The notes below the pieces were generated by a model that saw nothing but the letters and a program-made list of their open reading frames with translations, did no database searches and was not told the DNA's origin. A stretch of DNA of 32,804 bases from Stomatobaculum longum (GTDB lineage: Bacteria; Bacillota; Clostridia; Lachnospirales; Lachnospiraceae), in assembly GCA_905370385.1 (NCBI GenBank), contig CAJPKN010000007.1:1-32804 (forward strand), read 5' to 3'. Position 1 is the first letter of the stretch. Each line of letters opens with the position of its first letter. This document shows positions 14,583 through 22,762 of this stretch, one piece after another. The position numbers were made by a program, and so were the translations under genes.

Positions 14583-15134
14583 ATGCGCGCTGCGTATGAA
14601 ACGGAAGATAGTTTGTTACGGCGGATATGCCGTTTGATTGTTGAGATTGTAACGGTCATCGCCTTTGCATGGTTTATCGTTTATTCCTTCGGAACCCAGG
14701 TGGTGAACAGCGGTCAGAGCATGCGCCCTACCATGGAGGACGGGGATCGCCTGCTATTGGATCGCTTCGGTTTTAAGCTATTCGGTCCCCAGCGCTTTGA
14801 TATTGTGCTCTTTAAGAGCAGCAGCGGTCAGACCAATATAAAGCGCATCGTGGCCCTGCCCGGCGAGAGCGTCGAGATTCGGGACGGCAGGCTCCATGTG
14901 AACGGCAAGCTCCTAGAGAGCCCTTCTTATTTACAGTTCGGGGAAATAACAAGTCCGGGCCGGGTCGGCGAGAGCATTTCGCTCGGACGGGATGAATATT
15001 TTGTGTTGAGTGACAATCTGGAGTCGGGGGAAGATTCCCGCTCCGAGAGTATCGGCAATGTCACGCGGAAAATGATACGCGGGCGGGTGTGGTTCCGAAT
15101 GCAACCCTTCGGTTCCCTGGGACGCATACGCTGA
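14583..15134 (+). CDS. lepB: Signal peptidase I
   Basis: Membrane-bound serine protease that removes signal peptides from secreted proteins. 183 residues: a cytoplasmic N-terminus, one transmembrane segment at about residues 17-36 (LIVEIVTVIAFAWFIVYSF), then the catalytic domain outside. The catalytic serine S46 is in NSGQSMRPTM and the general base lysine K87 in NIKRIVALPGESVEI; the box usually read as GDN..S.DSR appears as SDNLESGEDSRS. ATG 14583 has CGGAGATAC before it. rbgA starts 16 bp downstream, so they share a transcript. Confidence 0.96.
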   Translation: MRAAYETEDSLLRRICRLIVEIVTVIAFAWFIVYSFGTQVVNSGQSMRPTMEDGDRLLLDRFGFKLFGPQRFDIVLFKSSSGQTNIKRIVALPGESVEIRDGRLHVNGKLLESPSYLQFGEITSPGRVGESISLGRDEYFVLSDNLESGEDSRSESIGNVTRKMIRGRVWFRMQPFGSLGRIR

Positions 15135-15150
15135 GAATCGAGGAAACGAA

Positions 15151-16029
15151 ATGAATATACAGTGGTATCCGGGACATATGACCAAAGCGCGCCGAGAGAT
15201 GGAAGCAGATGTGCGCATTGTCGACATGGTAATCGAACTTCTGGACGCGCGAGCGCCGATGGCGAGCGGCAATCCGGAAATACGGAGATTGGGACAGGGC
15301 AAAGAGCGTGTGATCGTCCTGAATAAATCCGACCTCGCGGATGCCGCGACCACGGCAGCCTGGATTCGCAGCTTTCAAGCGGAGGGCGCGCACTGCATCG
15401 CAATGGATGCGCGCGGCAGCGGAAACCGTAAGCTCTTACTGCGCACCATTGAGGCGGCAGCCGCCGCAAAGCGGGAGCGCGACAAGAAGCGCGGCATTTT
15501 AAACCGACCGGTGCGAGCCATGGTTGCGGGCATTCCGAATGTGGGCAAGTCAACACTGATCAATATGCTTTCCGGCAGAAGTTCCGCGAAAACCGGAAAT
15601 AAGCCTGGCGTGACGCGCGGCAATCAGTGGATACGGTTTCAGCAGTCCATCGAACTGCTCGACACACCGGGCATACTCTGGCCGAAATTTGAGGACCCCG
15701 CCATCGGAGAGAAGATTGCTTTCCTCGGCTCTATCAACGAGATGATTGTAGATAAAACCGAGCTCGCCGTTACCTTGCTTGCCTTCCTTAGAAGCAAGGG
15801 GAAACTGGAAGGAGCAAAGGAGCGCTATCAGCTCACGGGGACGGAGACGGCAGCGGAAATGCTCACGGAGATTGCGCGACTTCGCGGCTGTCTGATGGCG
15901 GGCGGCGAGCCCGATACGGAAAAGGCTGCGGGAATCGTCATCAATGAATTCCGAAGCGGCGCCCTGGGGCGCATTTCGCTGGAGGCGCCGGAGGGAGAAG
16001 CGCATGGCACTGAGAACGCTGAAGGGTGA
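15151..16029 (+). CDS. rbgA: Ribosome biogenesis GTPase RbgA/YlqF
   Basis: Circularly permuted GTPase needed for late 50S assembly in Gram-positive bacteria. 292 residues beginning MNIQWYPGHMTKARREME, the typical YlqF N-terminus. The G motifs come in permuted order: G4 NKSD near residue 59, then G1 GIPNVGKST at 127-135 and G3 DTPGILWP near 172, followed by a helical C-terminal domain that binds rRNA. The start has GAGGAAACG upstream. The 3' end overlaps rnhB by 26 nt, and the rnhB ribosome site lies within it. Confidence 0.96.
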   Translation: MNIQWYPGHMTKARREMEADVRIVDMVIELLDARAPMASGNPEIRRLGQGKERVIVLNKSDLADAATTAAWIRSFQAEGAHCIAMDARGSGNRKLLLRTIEAAAAAKRERDKKRGILNRPVRAMVAGIPNVGKSTLINMLSGRSSAKTGNKPGVTRGNQWIRFQQSIELLDTPGILWPKFEDPAIGEKIAFLGSINEMIVDKTELAVTLLAFLRSKGKLEGAKERYQLTGTETAAEMLTEIARLRGCLMAGGEPDTEKAAGIVINEFRSGALGRISLEAPEGEAHGTENAEG

Positions 16030-16672
16030 GAAGCTGGAGGCAGAGCGTGTAAGGCTGGAGCAGCTCCGCACTTTTGAGCGCGAGTATGCGGCAAAGGGAT
16101 ACACGGCAATCTGCGGCATCGATGAAGCCGGAAGAGGACCGCTCGCAGGACCTGTGGTTGCGGCGGCGGTGATATTGCCGCTCGACGCGGAGATCCTATT
16201 TTTGAACGATTCGAAGAAACTTTCGGAGGCAAGGCGCGAAGCACTCTACGATGAGATTTGTGCGAAGGCCGTGAGCTATGGCATCGGCACGGTATCGCCC
16301 GCGCGCATCGATGAAATTAACATTTTGCAGGCAACGTATGAAGCGATGCGGGAGGCAATTGCAAAGCTTAACCCCGCGCCGGATCTCTGCCTGAATGATG
16401 CGGTTAAGATACCGGGGATCGCAGTTCCCCAAGTTCCGATTGTAAAGGGGGATGCAAAGAGTCTCAGCATTGCAGCGGCCTCGGTGCTTGCGAAGGTGAC
16501 AAGAGACCGCTTTATCACGGGCTGCGATGCGCTCTATCCGGAATACGGCTTCGCAAAGAACAAGGGTTACGGAACGCCCGCGCATATTGCGGCGCTCAAG
16601 GCGCACGGCGCGACACCGCTCCACCGGCGTAGTTTTATTCGAAATTTTGAACTCGGCGGCAGTGAGACATGA
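16004..16672 (+). CDS. rnhB: Ribonuclease HII
   Basis: Removes RNA from RNA-DNA hybrids and single ribonucleotides from DNA. About 222 residues with a charged N-terminal helix typical of Firmicutes RNase HII, then the active-site block GIDEAGRGPLAGPVVAAA (D40, E41) and the later acidic positions in LCLNDAVKIPG and the SIAAASVLAKVTRDR helix, ending with YGTPAHIAALKAHG and HRRSF. ATG 16004 is preceded by GGAGGGAGAAG; upstream in-frame starts fall deeper in rbgA. The stop overlaps yraN by ATGA. A type I enzyme gene also lies in this window at 29311. Confidence 0.96.
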   Translation: MALRTLKGEKLEAERVRLEQLRTFEREYAAKGYTAICGIDEAGRGPLAGPVVAAAVILPLDAEILFLNDSKKLSEARREALYDEICAKAVSYGIGTVSPARIDEINILQATYEAMREAIAKLNPAPDLCLNDAVKIPGIAVPQVPIVKGDAKSLSIAAASVLAKVTRDRFITGCDALYPEYGFAKNKGYGTPAHIAALKAHGATPLHRRSFIRNFELGGSET

Positions 16673-17034
16673 GGAGACAAAGTACGCGCGACATCGGTGC
16701 GCGGTATGAAGAGAAAGCTGCGGCATATCTCAGTTCCGCGGGCGTAGAGATTCTCGCCAGGAATTTTTATTGCCGCGGCGGTGAGATTGATTTGATTGGG
16801 AGCGACGGACACTACCTTATTTTTTTCGAGGTGAAGTATCGCCGAAGCGGAAAAGACGGACTCCCGTTCTCGGCAATCGGCGGCGTGAAACGGCGGCGAA
16901 TTTTTCTTGCGGCGCGGCAATATCTCTACCGGCAGCATTTACCCGAAAATACGCCGGTGCGCTTCGATGCCGTCGGCATACTCGGCGAAGAGTTGATTTG
17001 GCTTAAGGATGCATTTCGGGAGACAAGAATATAG
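16669..17034 (+). CDS. yraN: YraN family (UPF0102) endonuclease-like protein
   Basis: A 121-residue member of UPF0102, a compact PD-(D/E)XK-like fold resembling Holliday-junction resolvases; the cellular role is not established. The active-site pattern is visible as GGEIDLIG (E39, D41) followed by FFEVKYR (E54, K56). The start overlaps the rnhB stop (ATGA), a common pairing across bacteria that suggests a role in nucleic acid repair alongside RNase HII. 62 bp separate it from the next gene and no terminator is seen. Confidence 0.9.
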   Translation: MRRQSTRDIGARYEEKAAAYLSSAGVEILARNFYCRGGEIDLIGSDGHYLIFFEVKYRRSGKDGLPFSAIGGVKRRRIFLAARQYLYRQHLPENTPVRFDAVGILGEELIWLKDAFRETRI

Positions 17035-17096
17035 TTCACAGTGGACGCCCGGCGCTTTGAGGTGTACATTGAAAGTAAGAGAAAGGAGTGTATCGC

Positions 17097-17984
17097 ATGG
17101 CAGACTATCAGCTTCCCCCCTGGCAGTTTGAGCCCGGGCATCAGATGGAGGTAGCCGAAGCGGGAGAACTCAGCTATCTTTATTTTCCTGCGCTTCGAGC
17201 CTACCCGAAACTTCGACACGGTTTTTCGACACGGCAGGGCGGCGTCAGTGAGGGCTATCTCGGAACCATGAATTTTTCGTTTGACCGCGGCGACGACCCG
17301 GAGCATGTGAGAGAAAATTATCGCCGCATGGCCGCGGCGATAGGCGTGAGCTATGACTCTCTGACTGTTGCAAAACAGACGCATACAAGCAACGTCAAAG
17401 AGATTACCATGGCCGAGCGCGGCGCAGGTGTTCGTTTTCCGCGCCCCTATGACAATGTCGACGGAATCATGACCAATGTGCCGGGCATCACCTTGGTTAC
17501 TTACCACGCGGACTGTCTGCCGGTTTACCTCTACGATCCCGCACATCAGGCGATTGCGCTGCTGCACGCGGGTTGGCGCGGTACGGTCGACAACATTGTA
17601 TCCGCCGGGCTTGAAAAGATGCGAAAGGCCTACGGAACCAGAGCTTCGGATGTGATTGCGGGCATTGGCCCCGGCATTTCTGCGGCCTGCTACGAGACAA
17701 GCGAGGCGGTGCGAATCCTGTTTGCCGAGACCTTCACCGATCGGGATATGGAACGTATCTTTACGGAGCCGCATCTCGGCGAGGATGGCGCAAGGCATTG
17801 GCAACTTGATCTTGCGCTCGCAAATCATCTGTTGCTGCAAAACGCGGGTGTACAGGAAATTTCCGACGGCGGTATCTGTACCTATCGAAATGCGAAGCGT
17901 CTGTTTTCGCACCGCGCCCAGGGGGCAAAGCGCGGTTTGAACGCGGCTTTTCTGGGGCTGCCGGAAGAGGGCGGTACTCGATGA
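17097..17984 (+). CDS. pgeF: PgeF/YfiH-type laccase-domain protein
   Basis: Member of the multicopper-oxidase-named laccase domain family (YfiH, YlmD, PgeF). Homologues act as zinc-dependent purine nucleoside phosphorylases/adenosine deaminases or as cytoplasmic editors of wrong peptidoglycan precursors; which applies here is unknown. 295 residues with the metal/active-site set: H96 in KQTHTSNV, C140 in YHADCLPVY, and H157 in LLHAGWRGTV, plus GIGPGISAACYE and a final FSHRAQGAKRGLNAAFLG-like end. ATG 17097 is preferred because AAGGAG (17083-17088) is 8 nt upstream; a GTG at 17088 would overlap the ribosome site. It overlaps the following HD gene by 4 nt. Confidence 0.92.
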   Translation: MADYQLPPWQFEPGHQMEVAEAGELSYLYFPALRAYPKLRHGFSTRQGGVSEGYLGTMNFSFDRGDDPEHVRENYRRMAAAIGVSYDSLTVAKQTHTSNVKEITMAERGAGVRFPRPYDNVDGIMTNVPGITLVTYHADCLPVYLYDPAHQAIALLHAGWRGTVDNIVSAGLEKMRKAYGTRASDVIAGIGPGISAACYETSEAVRILFAETFTDRDMERIFTEPHLGEDGARHWQLDLALANHLLLQNAGVQEISDGGICTYRNAKRLFSHRAQGAKRGLNAAFLGLPEEGGTR

Positions 17985-18595
17985 AGGAAAGGCTTGCAAG
18001 GCAGCTTGCGTTTGCGCTGGAACTCGACAAGGAGAAATCCGTCTTCCGTCAGACCCACCTCACAAATCACGGGCGGCGCGAGAACGATGCCGAACACGCC
18101 TGGCACATGGCGCTGATGGCGTACCTGCTTCGTGAATACGCGAATGAACCCGTCGACATTGCGCGGGTCATGCTGATGTGCCTCTTACACGATGTGGTTG
18201 AGATCGATGCCGGCGACACCTATGCCTACGACGAAGCTGCCAAGGAGAGCCAGGAGGCGCGGGAGGCCGCTGCCGCGGAGCGTATATTCGGGCTTTTGCC
18301 GCCGGATCAGGCGGAAGAGTTCCGGTCCCTGTTTGAGGAGTTCGACGCCGGTGAGAGCGCGGATGCACGCTTTGCGCGCGCCATGGATAACCTCCAGCCT
18401 CTTCTTTTAAACGACAGCAACGACGGCGGAGACTGGAAGGAGCATGCGGTGACAGAGGAGCAGGTCTACGGGCGGCAGCGCCGCACGGAACTCGGCTCGA
18501 GCGAACTCTTTCGGGTTACGGATGAAATCTTAAAGCGCCATGTGGCTGCGGGCCATATCAGACGGGATGAGGCACGGGCGCCCGAGCAAGGCTAA
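17981..18595 (+). CDS. HD-domain phosphohydrolase (YfbR-like)
   Basis: A 204-residue HD-superfamily protein. Metal-binding residues are visible: H39 in ENDAEHAWHMAL, H70-D71 in LLHDVVEIDAGD, with E74 and D76 as further conserved acids. The N-terminal pattern FRQTHL..HGRRENDAEHAW matches the HD_3 group that includes 5'-deoxyribonucleotidases such as YfbR. The likely job is dephosphorylating (deoxy)nucleoside monophosphates, but substrate cannot be read from sequence. It starts inside the pgeF stop (ATGA), so the two are translated together; both have purine nucleoside or nucleotide links. A bidirectional terminator follows. Confidence 0.85.
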   Translation: MKERLARQLAFALELDKEKSVFRQTHLTNHGRRENDAEHAWHMALMAYLLREYANEPVDIARVMLMCLLHDVVEIDAGDTYAYDEAAKESQEAREAAAAERIFGLLPPDQAEEFRSLFEEFDAGESADARFARAMDNLQPLLLNDSNDGGDWKEHAVTEEQVYGRQRRTELGSSELFRVTDEILKRHVAAGHIRRDEARAPEQG

Positions 18596-18608
18596 GGTTA
18601 TGACAGAC

Positions 18609-18650
18609 ACACAAAACGGAGCGCGGCGAAAGCCGCGCTCCGTTTTGTGT
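18609..18650. terminator. Perfect two-way terminator between convergent genes
   Basis: A 19-bp perfect stem (18609-18627 with 18632-18650) closed by a GAAA tetraloop. The outer part of each arm reads ACACAAAAC/GTTTTGTGT, so a U-rich tract follows the GC core in both directions. It lies 13 bp after the HD gene stop and 7 bp from the prs stop and can serve both. Confidence 0.92.
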
Positions 18651-18657
18651 GCTTCGT

Positions 18658-19869
18658 TTACTCAATCACGGAACCGAAGTACTGGTAGTCCTCGTTCTGC
18701 AGGTTCTTCAGGAAGTCCTGAATCTTTTGGGTAGAAGAGAGCTTGTCGCTCGATGCGGAATCCGCATTGATGCTGTCAATGATATAGGCGAGATAGGGAC
18801 TCATATCCGCCTCCAGATACCAGGGCTCATCGAGGAGTTCCGGTCTCCGGTAGTTTAAGTTGGTCGTGCAGACATAATCGATGATGCCGGCATCGTACTT
18901 CTCGCGGAAGCTCTTCACACCGTTCGTGAAGAGACCGAAGGTCGCACAGACAATAACGCGTCTGCAACCGCGGTCTTTCAGGTTCTTTGCGGTGTCGAGC
19001 ATGCTCTCGCCGGAGGAAATCATATCGTCGATAATCAGCACATCTTTGTCCTTCACGCTCGCGCCGAGGAACTCATGTGCGACAATCGGGTTTCTGCCGT
19101 CGACGATCTTCGAATAGTCGCGGCGCTTGTAGAACATGCCGGTGTCGACGCCGAGGATGTTCGAGATGTAGATGGCACGATCCATTGCGCCTTCGTCCGG
19201 GCTGATAATCATGAGGTTTTCCTTGTCGGCCTTCAGATCCGGAATGTTTAAGAAGCAGGTCTTAATGAACTGATAGGTCGGCATGAAGTTGTCAAAGCCG
19301 GAGAGCGGGGTCGCGTTCTGCACACGCGGATCGTGTGCGTCGAAGGTGATGAAGTTTTCAATGCCCATATTTGCGAGCTCGGTCAGCATGTAAGCGCAGT
19401 CCAAGGACTCTCGCTTGGTTCTTCTGTGCTGACGGCCCTCATAGAGGAAGGGCATAATGACATTCACGCGGTGTGCCGCAGCGCCGCCGGCCGCAATGAT
19501 ACGCTTCAAGTCCTGGAAGTGGTCGTCCGGAGACATGTGGTTCTCGTTGCCGTCCACCTTGTAGGTCAGAGAATAATTGGTGACATCGACCATGACAAAG
19601 AGGTCGGAGCCGCGGACGGACTCGTTGATGACACCCTTGCCTTCGCCGGTGCCGAAGCGCGGGCAACTGATGGAGAGGAGATAGGAATCGGCGTCATAGC
19701 CGCGATAGTGAAGGGAGCGGCGACGCTCCTCGGTTTCTTCCTCGCCGGACGCGCGCATGCGTACGAGATGGGCGTTTACTTTCTCCGCGAGATCACGACA
19801 GCTCTCGAGCGCAGCGATTTTCAGCGGCGCGACGGGAAGACGATTGTTTTCAGTGGACTGATTTGACAT
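18658..19869 (-). CDS. prs: Ribose-phosphate pyrophosphokinase, long divergent form
   Basis: Makes PRPP from ribose 5-phosphate and ATP for purine, pyrimidine, NAD, histidine and tryptophan synthesis. The protein is 403 residues against about 315 for classical Prs. It has an N-terminal extension of about 70 residues, then VINESVRGSDLFVMVDVTNY, YEGRQHRRTKRESLDCA, NFITFDAHDPRVQNA, and the PRPP-binding loop DVLIIDDMISSGESMLDTAK, where classical enzymes read VDDMIDTAGT. I recall this form from Lachnospiraceae. Start ATG at 19869-19867 follows AAGGAGA on the minus strand; an upstream in-frame ATG at 19971 would include promoter and leader. It is the only minus-strand gene in the window. Confidence 0.9.
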   Translation of the reverse strand: MSNQSTENNRLPVAPLKIAALESCRDLAEKVNAHLVRMRASGEEETEERRRSLHYRGYDADSYLLSISCPRFGTGEGKGVINESVRGSDLFVMVDVTNYSLTYKVDGNENHMSPDDHFQDLKRIIAAGGAAAHRVNVIMPFLYEGRQHRRTKRESLDCAYMLTELANMGIENFITFDAHDPRVQNATPLSGFDNFMPTYQFIKTCFLNIPDLKADKENLMIISPDEGAMDRAIYISNILGVDTGMFYKRRDYSKIVDGRNPIVAHEFLGASVKDKDVLIIDDMISSGESMLDTAKNLKDRGCRRVIVCATFGLFTNGVKSFREKYDAGIIDYVCTTNLNYRRPELLDEPWYLEADMSPYLAYIIDSINADSASSDKLSSTQKIQDFLKNLQNEDYQYFGSVIE

Positions 19870-19929
19870 CTTTCTTCGTTCTCCTTCTAAAAATAGCGTG
19901 GTCTGTCTGAGACATGGCATATTTTCTAA

Positions 19930-19958
19930 ATCATAGCATTTTCGATTCTTTGCCGCAA
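19930..19958 (-). promoter_or_regulatory. Promoter of prs (minus strand)
   Basis: Reading the minus strand: TTGCGG (19958-19953), 17-bp spacer, then TGC followed by TATGAT (19935-19930), an extended -10. Predicted start is near 19923, about 54 nt before the prs ATG. Confidence 0.65.
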
Positions 19959-19965
19959 GGTCGCG

Positions 19966-19994
19966 TTGCAAAGCAGGGCTAATTCATGTAAAAT
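19966..19994 (+). promoter_or_regulatory. Promoter of the DUF512-der-plsY-gpsA operon
   Basis: TTGCAA at 19966-19971, 17-bp spacer, TAAAAT at 19989-19994; predicted start near 20001. It is divergent from the prs promoter, with the two -35 boxes only 7 bp apart, so the two polymerase sites probably interfere or share control. Confidence 0.7.
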
Positions 19995-20018
19995 GCGATA
20001 AAGCAAAGGAGTGGGATT

Positions 20019-21395
20019 GTGGCGGAAAACTTAGGACATGTAATCGCCGCCGTGGAGCCTGGGAGCGCCGCAGCGGAGTTGGAAATTGCGGCGGGAGACC
20101 GCCTCTTGGAAGTAAACGGAAAAGCGGTTGCGGATGTCTTCGACTACCGCTACCAGGTGAGCGCGGAAGTTATCACCCTGCTCGTCCTAAAGCCGGACGG
20201 GGAGGAGTGGGAGTACGAGATCGAAAACGGCGGCGAGGATCCGGGACTGGTATTTGAAAACGGCCTGATGAGCGAATATCGCTCATGCTCAAACGGCTGT
20301 ATTTTTTGCTTCATCGATCAGATGCCGGGAGGAATGCGGGACACACTCTATTTTAAAGACGATGACTCGCGTCTCAGTTTCCTCCAGGGAAATTATGTGA
20401 CGCTCACCAATATGAAGGACGCGGATATTGAGCACATCATAAAATATCGACTGGAGCCCATCAATATCTCTGTCCATACGACCAATCCCTCGCTTCGCGT
20501 GCGCATGTTAAAAAATCGTTTTGCCGGTGAAAAATTGCGCTACCTCGATAAGCTCTATGACGCGGGCATACAGATGAACGGACAGATTGTGCTCTGCAAG
20601 GGCTATAACGACGGAGAGGAGTTGCGCCGCAGTCTCACGGATTTACTCCGCTATGCGCCTCTCATGCAGTCGGTTTCGGTGGTGCCGGTCGGTCTTACAA
20701 ATTACCGTGACAAGCTGGAGAAACTTGAGCTCCTCGGACCCGAGGACTGTGCCGAAGCCATCGATATTATAGAAGAGACGCAGCGCCTTGCCATGGAAAA
20801 GTGCGGCATCCACTTTGTTCAAGCCTCGGACGAGTTTTATCTGACCGCGGGGCGTCCGCTCCCGGAGCCCTCTCGCTATGACGGGTACCCGCAGCTCGAG
20901 AACGGTGTCGGCATGCTGACCCTCCTACACGAAGAAATCAGCGAGGCGCTGCAAAGCGTTGTGCCGTCCGCCGTGACGGAGACCGTTAGTACCTTAAGCG
21001 GCCTGCTTGCGGCGCCATCGCTTCAGCGGGAGCTTAAGCGCATCGGGGAAAAACTCCCCGCCAAAAATATCCTGTTCTATCCGCTTGAGAATCACTTTTT
21101 CGGTGAGAAAATCACGGTGACAGGCCTTCTGACCGGGCGTGACATTTTGGACGGCCTTCGGGGCAAAGCCCTCGGCGACCGCCTCTTATTGCCGCAGTGC
21201 GTGTTTCGGAGCGGTGAAGAAGTGTTGCTCGACGATATGACGCGATCGGATCTCGAGCGGGAGCTCGGCGTCCCCTGCGTGATCATCGGCATGGGCGGAG
21301 ATGATTTGGTGGACGCAATCAATGACAGAGACTATCGCTACATGGGCGGCGGCAGCGCCTATGAACTTGCAACCGAGAAATTTCACAAAGGCTGA
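20019..21395 (+). CDS. PDZ-radical SAM-DUF512 protein
   Basis: A 458-residue member of the DUF512 family found next to der in many Clostridia; its reaction is unknown. Domain order: an N-terminal PDZ-like module (VIAAVEPGSAAAELEIAAGD, about residues 8-75), a radical SAM region with the cluster-binding cysteines C90, C94, C97 in CSNGCIFCFID (a CX3CX2C motif), INISVHTTNPSLRVRML, and GQIVLCKGYNDGEEL, then the DUF512 C-terminal domain (LTGRDILDGL, MGGDDLVDAINDR). GTG at 20019 is taken as start, with AAAGGAG at 20004-20010. It probably uses a 4Fe-4S cluster and S-adenosylmethionine in the cytoplasm. First gene of the operon. Confidence 0.9.
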   Translation: MAENLGHVIAAVEPGSAAAELEIAAGDRLLEVNGKAVADVFDYRYQVSAEVITLLVLKPDGEEWEYEIENGGEDPGLVFENGLMSEYRSCSNGCIFCFIDQMPGGMRDTLYFKDDDSRLSFLQGNYVTLTNMKDADIEHIIKYRLEPINISVHTTNPSLRVRMLKNRFAGEKLRYLDKLYDAGIQMNGQIVLCKGYNDGEELRRSLTDLLRYAPLMQSVSVVPVGLTNYRDKLEKLELLGPEDCAEAIDIIEETQRLAMEKCGIHFVQASDEFYLTAGRPLPEPSRYDGYPQLENGVGMLTLLHEEISEALQSVVPSAVTETVSTLSGLLAAPSLQRELKRIGEKLPAKNILFYPLENHFFGEKITVTGLLTGRDILDGLRGKALGDRLLLPQCVFRSGEEVLLDDMTRSDLERELGVPCVIIGMGGDDLVDAINDRDYRYMGGGSAYELATEKFHKG

Positions 21396-21424
21396 ACGCC
21401 TTGCGCTATGAAAAGGAGAAGGAA

Positions 21425-22759
21425 ATGAGTAAACCAATCGTCGCAATCGTCGGACGGCCGAATACGGGAAAATCCTCGCTCTTCAATGCAATTGCGGGAG
21501 AGCCGATTTCGATTGTCAAAGACATCCCCGGTGTCACCCGGGACCGAATTTATGCGGACTGCAGCTGGCTCAATCGTGACTTTACGCTGATTGACACCGG
21601 CGGTATCGAGCCGGAGTCGAGAGATAAGCTCCTCGTCTCCATGCGCGAGCAGGCACAGATTGCCATCGACACCGCGGATGTGATTATCTTTCTGACCGAT
21701 GTGAGAACCGGCGTCACGGATGCGGACGACCGCGTCGCGGACATGCTGCGCCGCGCAAAGAAGCCCGTGGTGCTCGCGGTCAACAAGGTGGACAGTTTCG
21801 CAAAGTTCGAAAACGATATCTACGAGTTCTATAACCTCGCCTGCGGCGATCCCGTTCCGGTCTCTGCCGCAAGCCGCCTCGGCATCGGCGATCTCTTGGA
21901 AGCCGTCGAAGCACACTTCCCGCCGATCGACGAGGGAGAAGAAGAAGAGGACGAACGCCCGAAGGTAGCGCTGATCGGAAAACCGAATGTGGGAAAGAGT
22001 TCCATCATCAACCGCCTGCTCGGCGAAAACCGCGTGATTGTCTCGGACATTGCGGGAACGACGCGCGACGCAATCGATACGGTGGTGGTGCACGACGGAC
22101 AGGAGTATGTCTTCATTGACACGGCGGGCATACGGCGAAAGTCCAAGATTCACGAGGATATTGAGCGCTACTCCATCATCCGCTCCGTGACTGCGGTGGA
22201 GCGGGCGGATGTCGTGCTCCTGGTTATCGATGCGAGCGAGGGCGTGACCGAGCAGGATGCAAAGATTGCGGGTGTGGCCCATGAGAAGGGCAAGGGCATA
22301 CTCGTGGTCGTGAACAAATGGGATCTTGTCGAGAAGGACGGGAAGACCATGAAGGAGTTCACCGAAAAGATTCAGGGAACCCTTTCCTTCATGAACTATG
22401 CGGAGTTCCTCTTTGTGTCGGCTGCGACGGGCCAGCGCATGAACAAGCTCTTTGAGCTCATTGACATGATACGTTCCTCCCAGACGCTGCGTATCCGCAC
22501 GGGCGTCTTGAACGAGATTATTACCGAGGCGACGGTTTTAAAGCAGCCGCCGTCCGACAAGGGGCACAGACTGAAGATTTTCTATGCGTCTCAAGTTGCG
22601 GTGAAACCGCCGACCTTCGTGTTCTTTGTGAATAGCAAGGAACTTATGCATTTTTCGTATCAGCGCTATCTTGAAAACCGTATCCGAGAAGCTTTCGGCT
22701 TCCGCGGGACCATGCTGCGCTTCTTTATCCGGGAGCGGCAGGGAAAGGATAAGGAGTGA
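21425..22759 (+). CDS. der: Ribosome biogenesis GTPase Der
   Basis: Essential GTPase for 50S subunit assembly, with two tandem G domains and a C-terminal KH-like domain. 444 residues. First G domain: GRPNTGKSSLFN near residue 9, DTGGIEP, NKVD. Second: GKPNVGKSSIINRL near residue 185, DTAGIRRKSK, NKWDLVEKDGK. An acidic linker (GEEEEDERP) separates them. ATG 21425 is supported by AAGGAGAAGG just upstream; a TTG/ATG further upstream (21401-21410) lies before the Shine-Dalgarno. It follows the DUF512 gene by 29 bp and runs into plsY after 3 bp. Confidence 0.97.
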   Translation: MSKPIVAIVGRPNTGKSSLFNAIAGEPISIVKDIPGVTRDRIYADCSWLNRDFTLIDTGGIEPESRDKLLVSMREQAQIAIDTADVIIFLTDVRTGVTDADDRVADMLRRAKKPVVLAVNKVDSFAKFENDIYEFYNLACGDPVPVSAASRLGIGDLLEAVEAHFPPIDEGEEEEDERPKVALIGKPNVGKSSIINRLLGENRVIVSDIAGTTRDAIDTVVVHDGQEYVFIDTAGIRRKSKIHEDIERYSIIRSVTAVERADVVLLVIDASEGVTEQDAKIAGVAHEKGKGILVVVNKWDLVEKDGKTMKEFTEKIQGTLSFMNYAEFLFVSAATGQRMNKLFELIDMIRSSQTLRIRTGVLNEIITEATVLKQPPSDKGHRLKIFYASQVAVKPPTFVFFVNSKELMHFSYQRYLENRIREAFGFRGTMLRFFIRERQGKDKE

Positions 22760-22762
22760 TTG

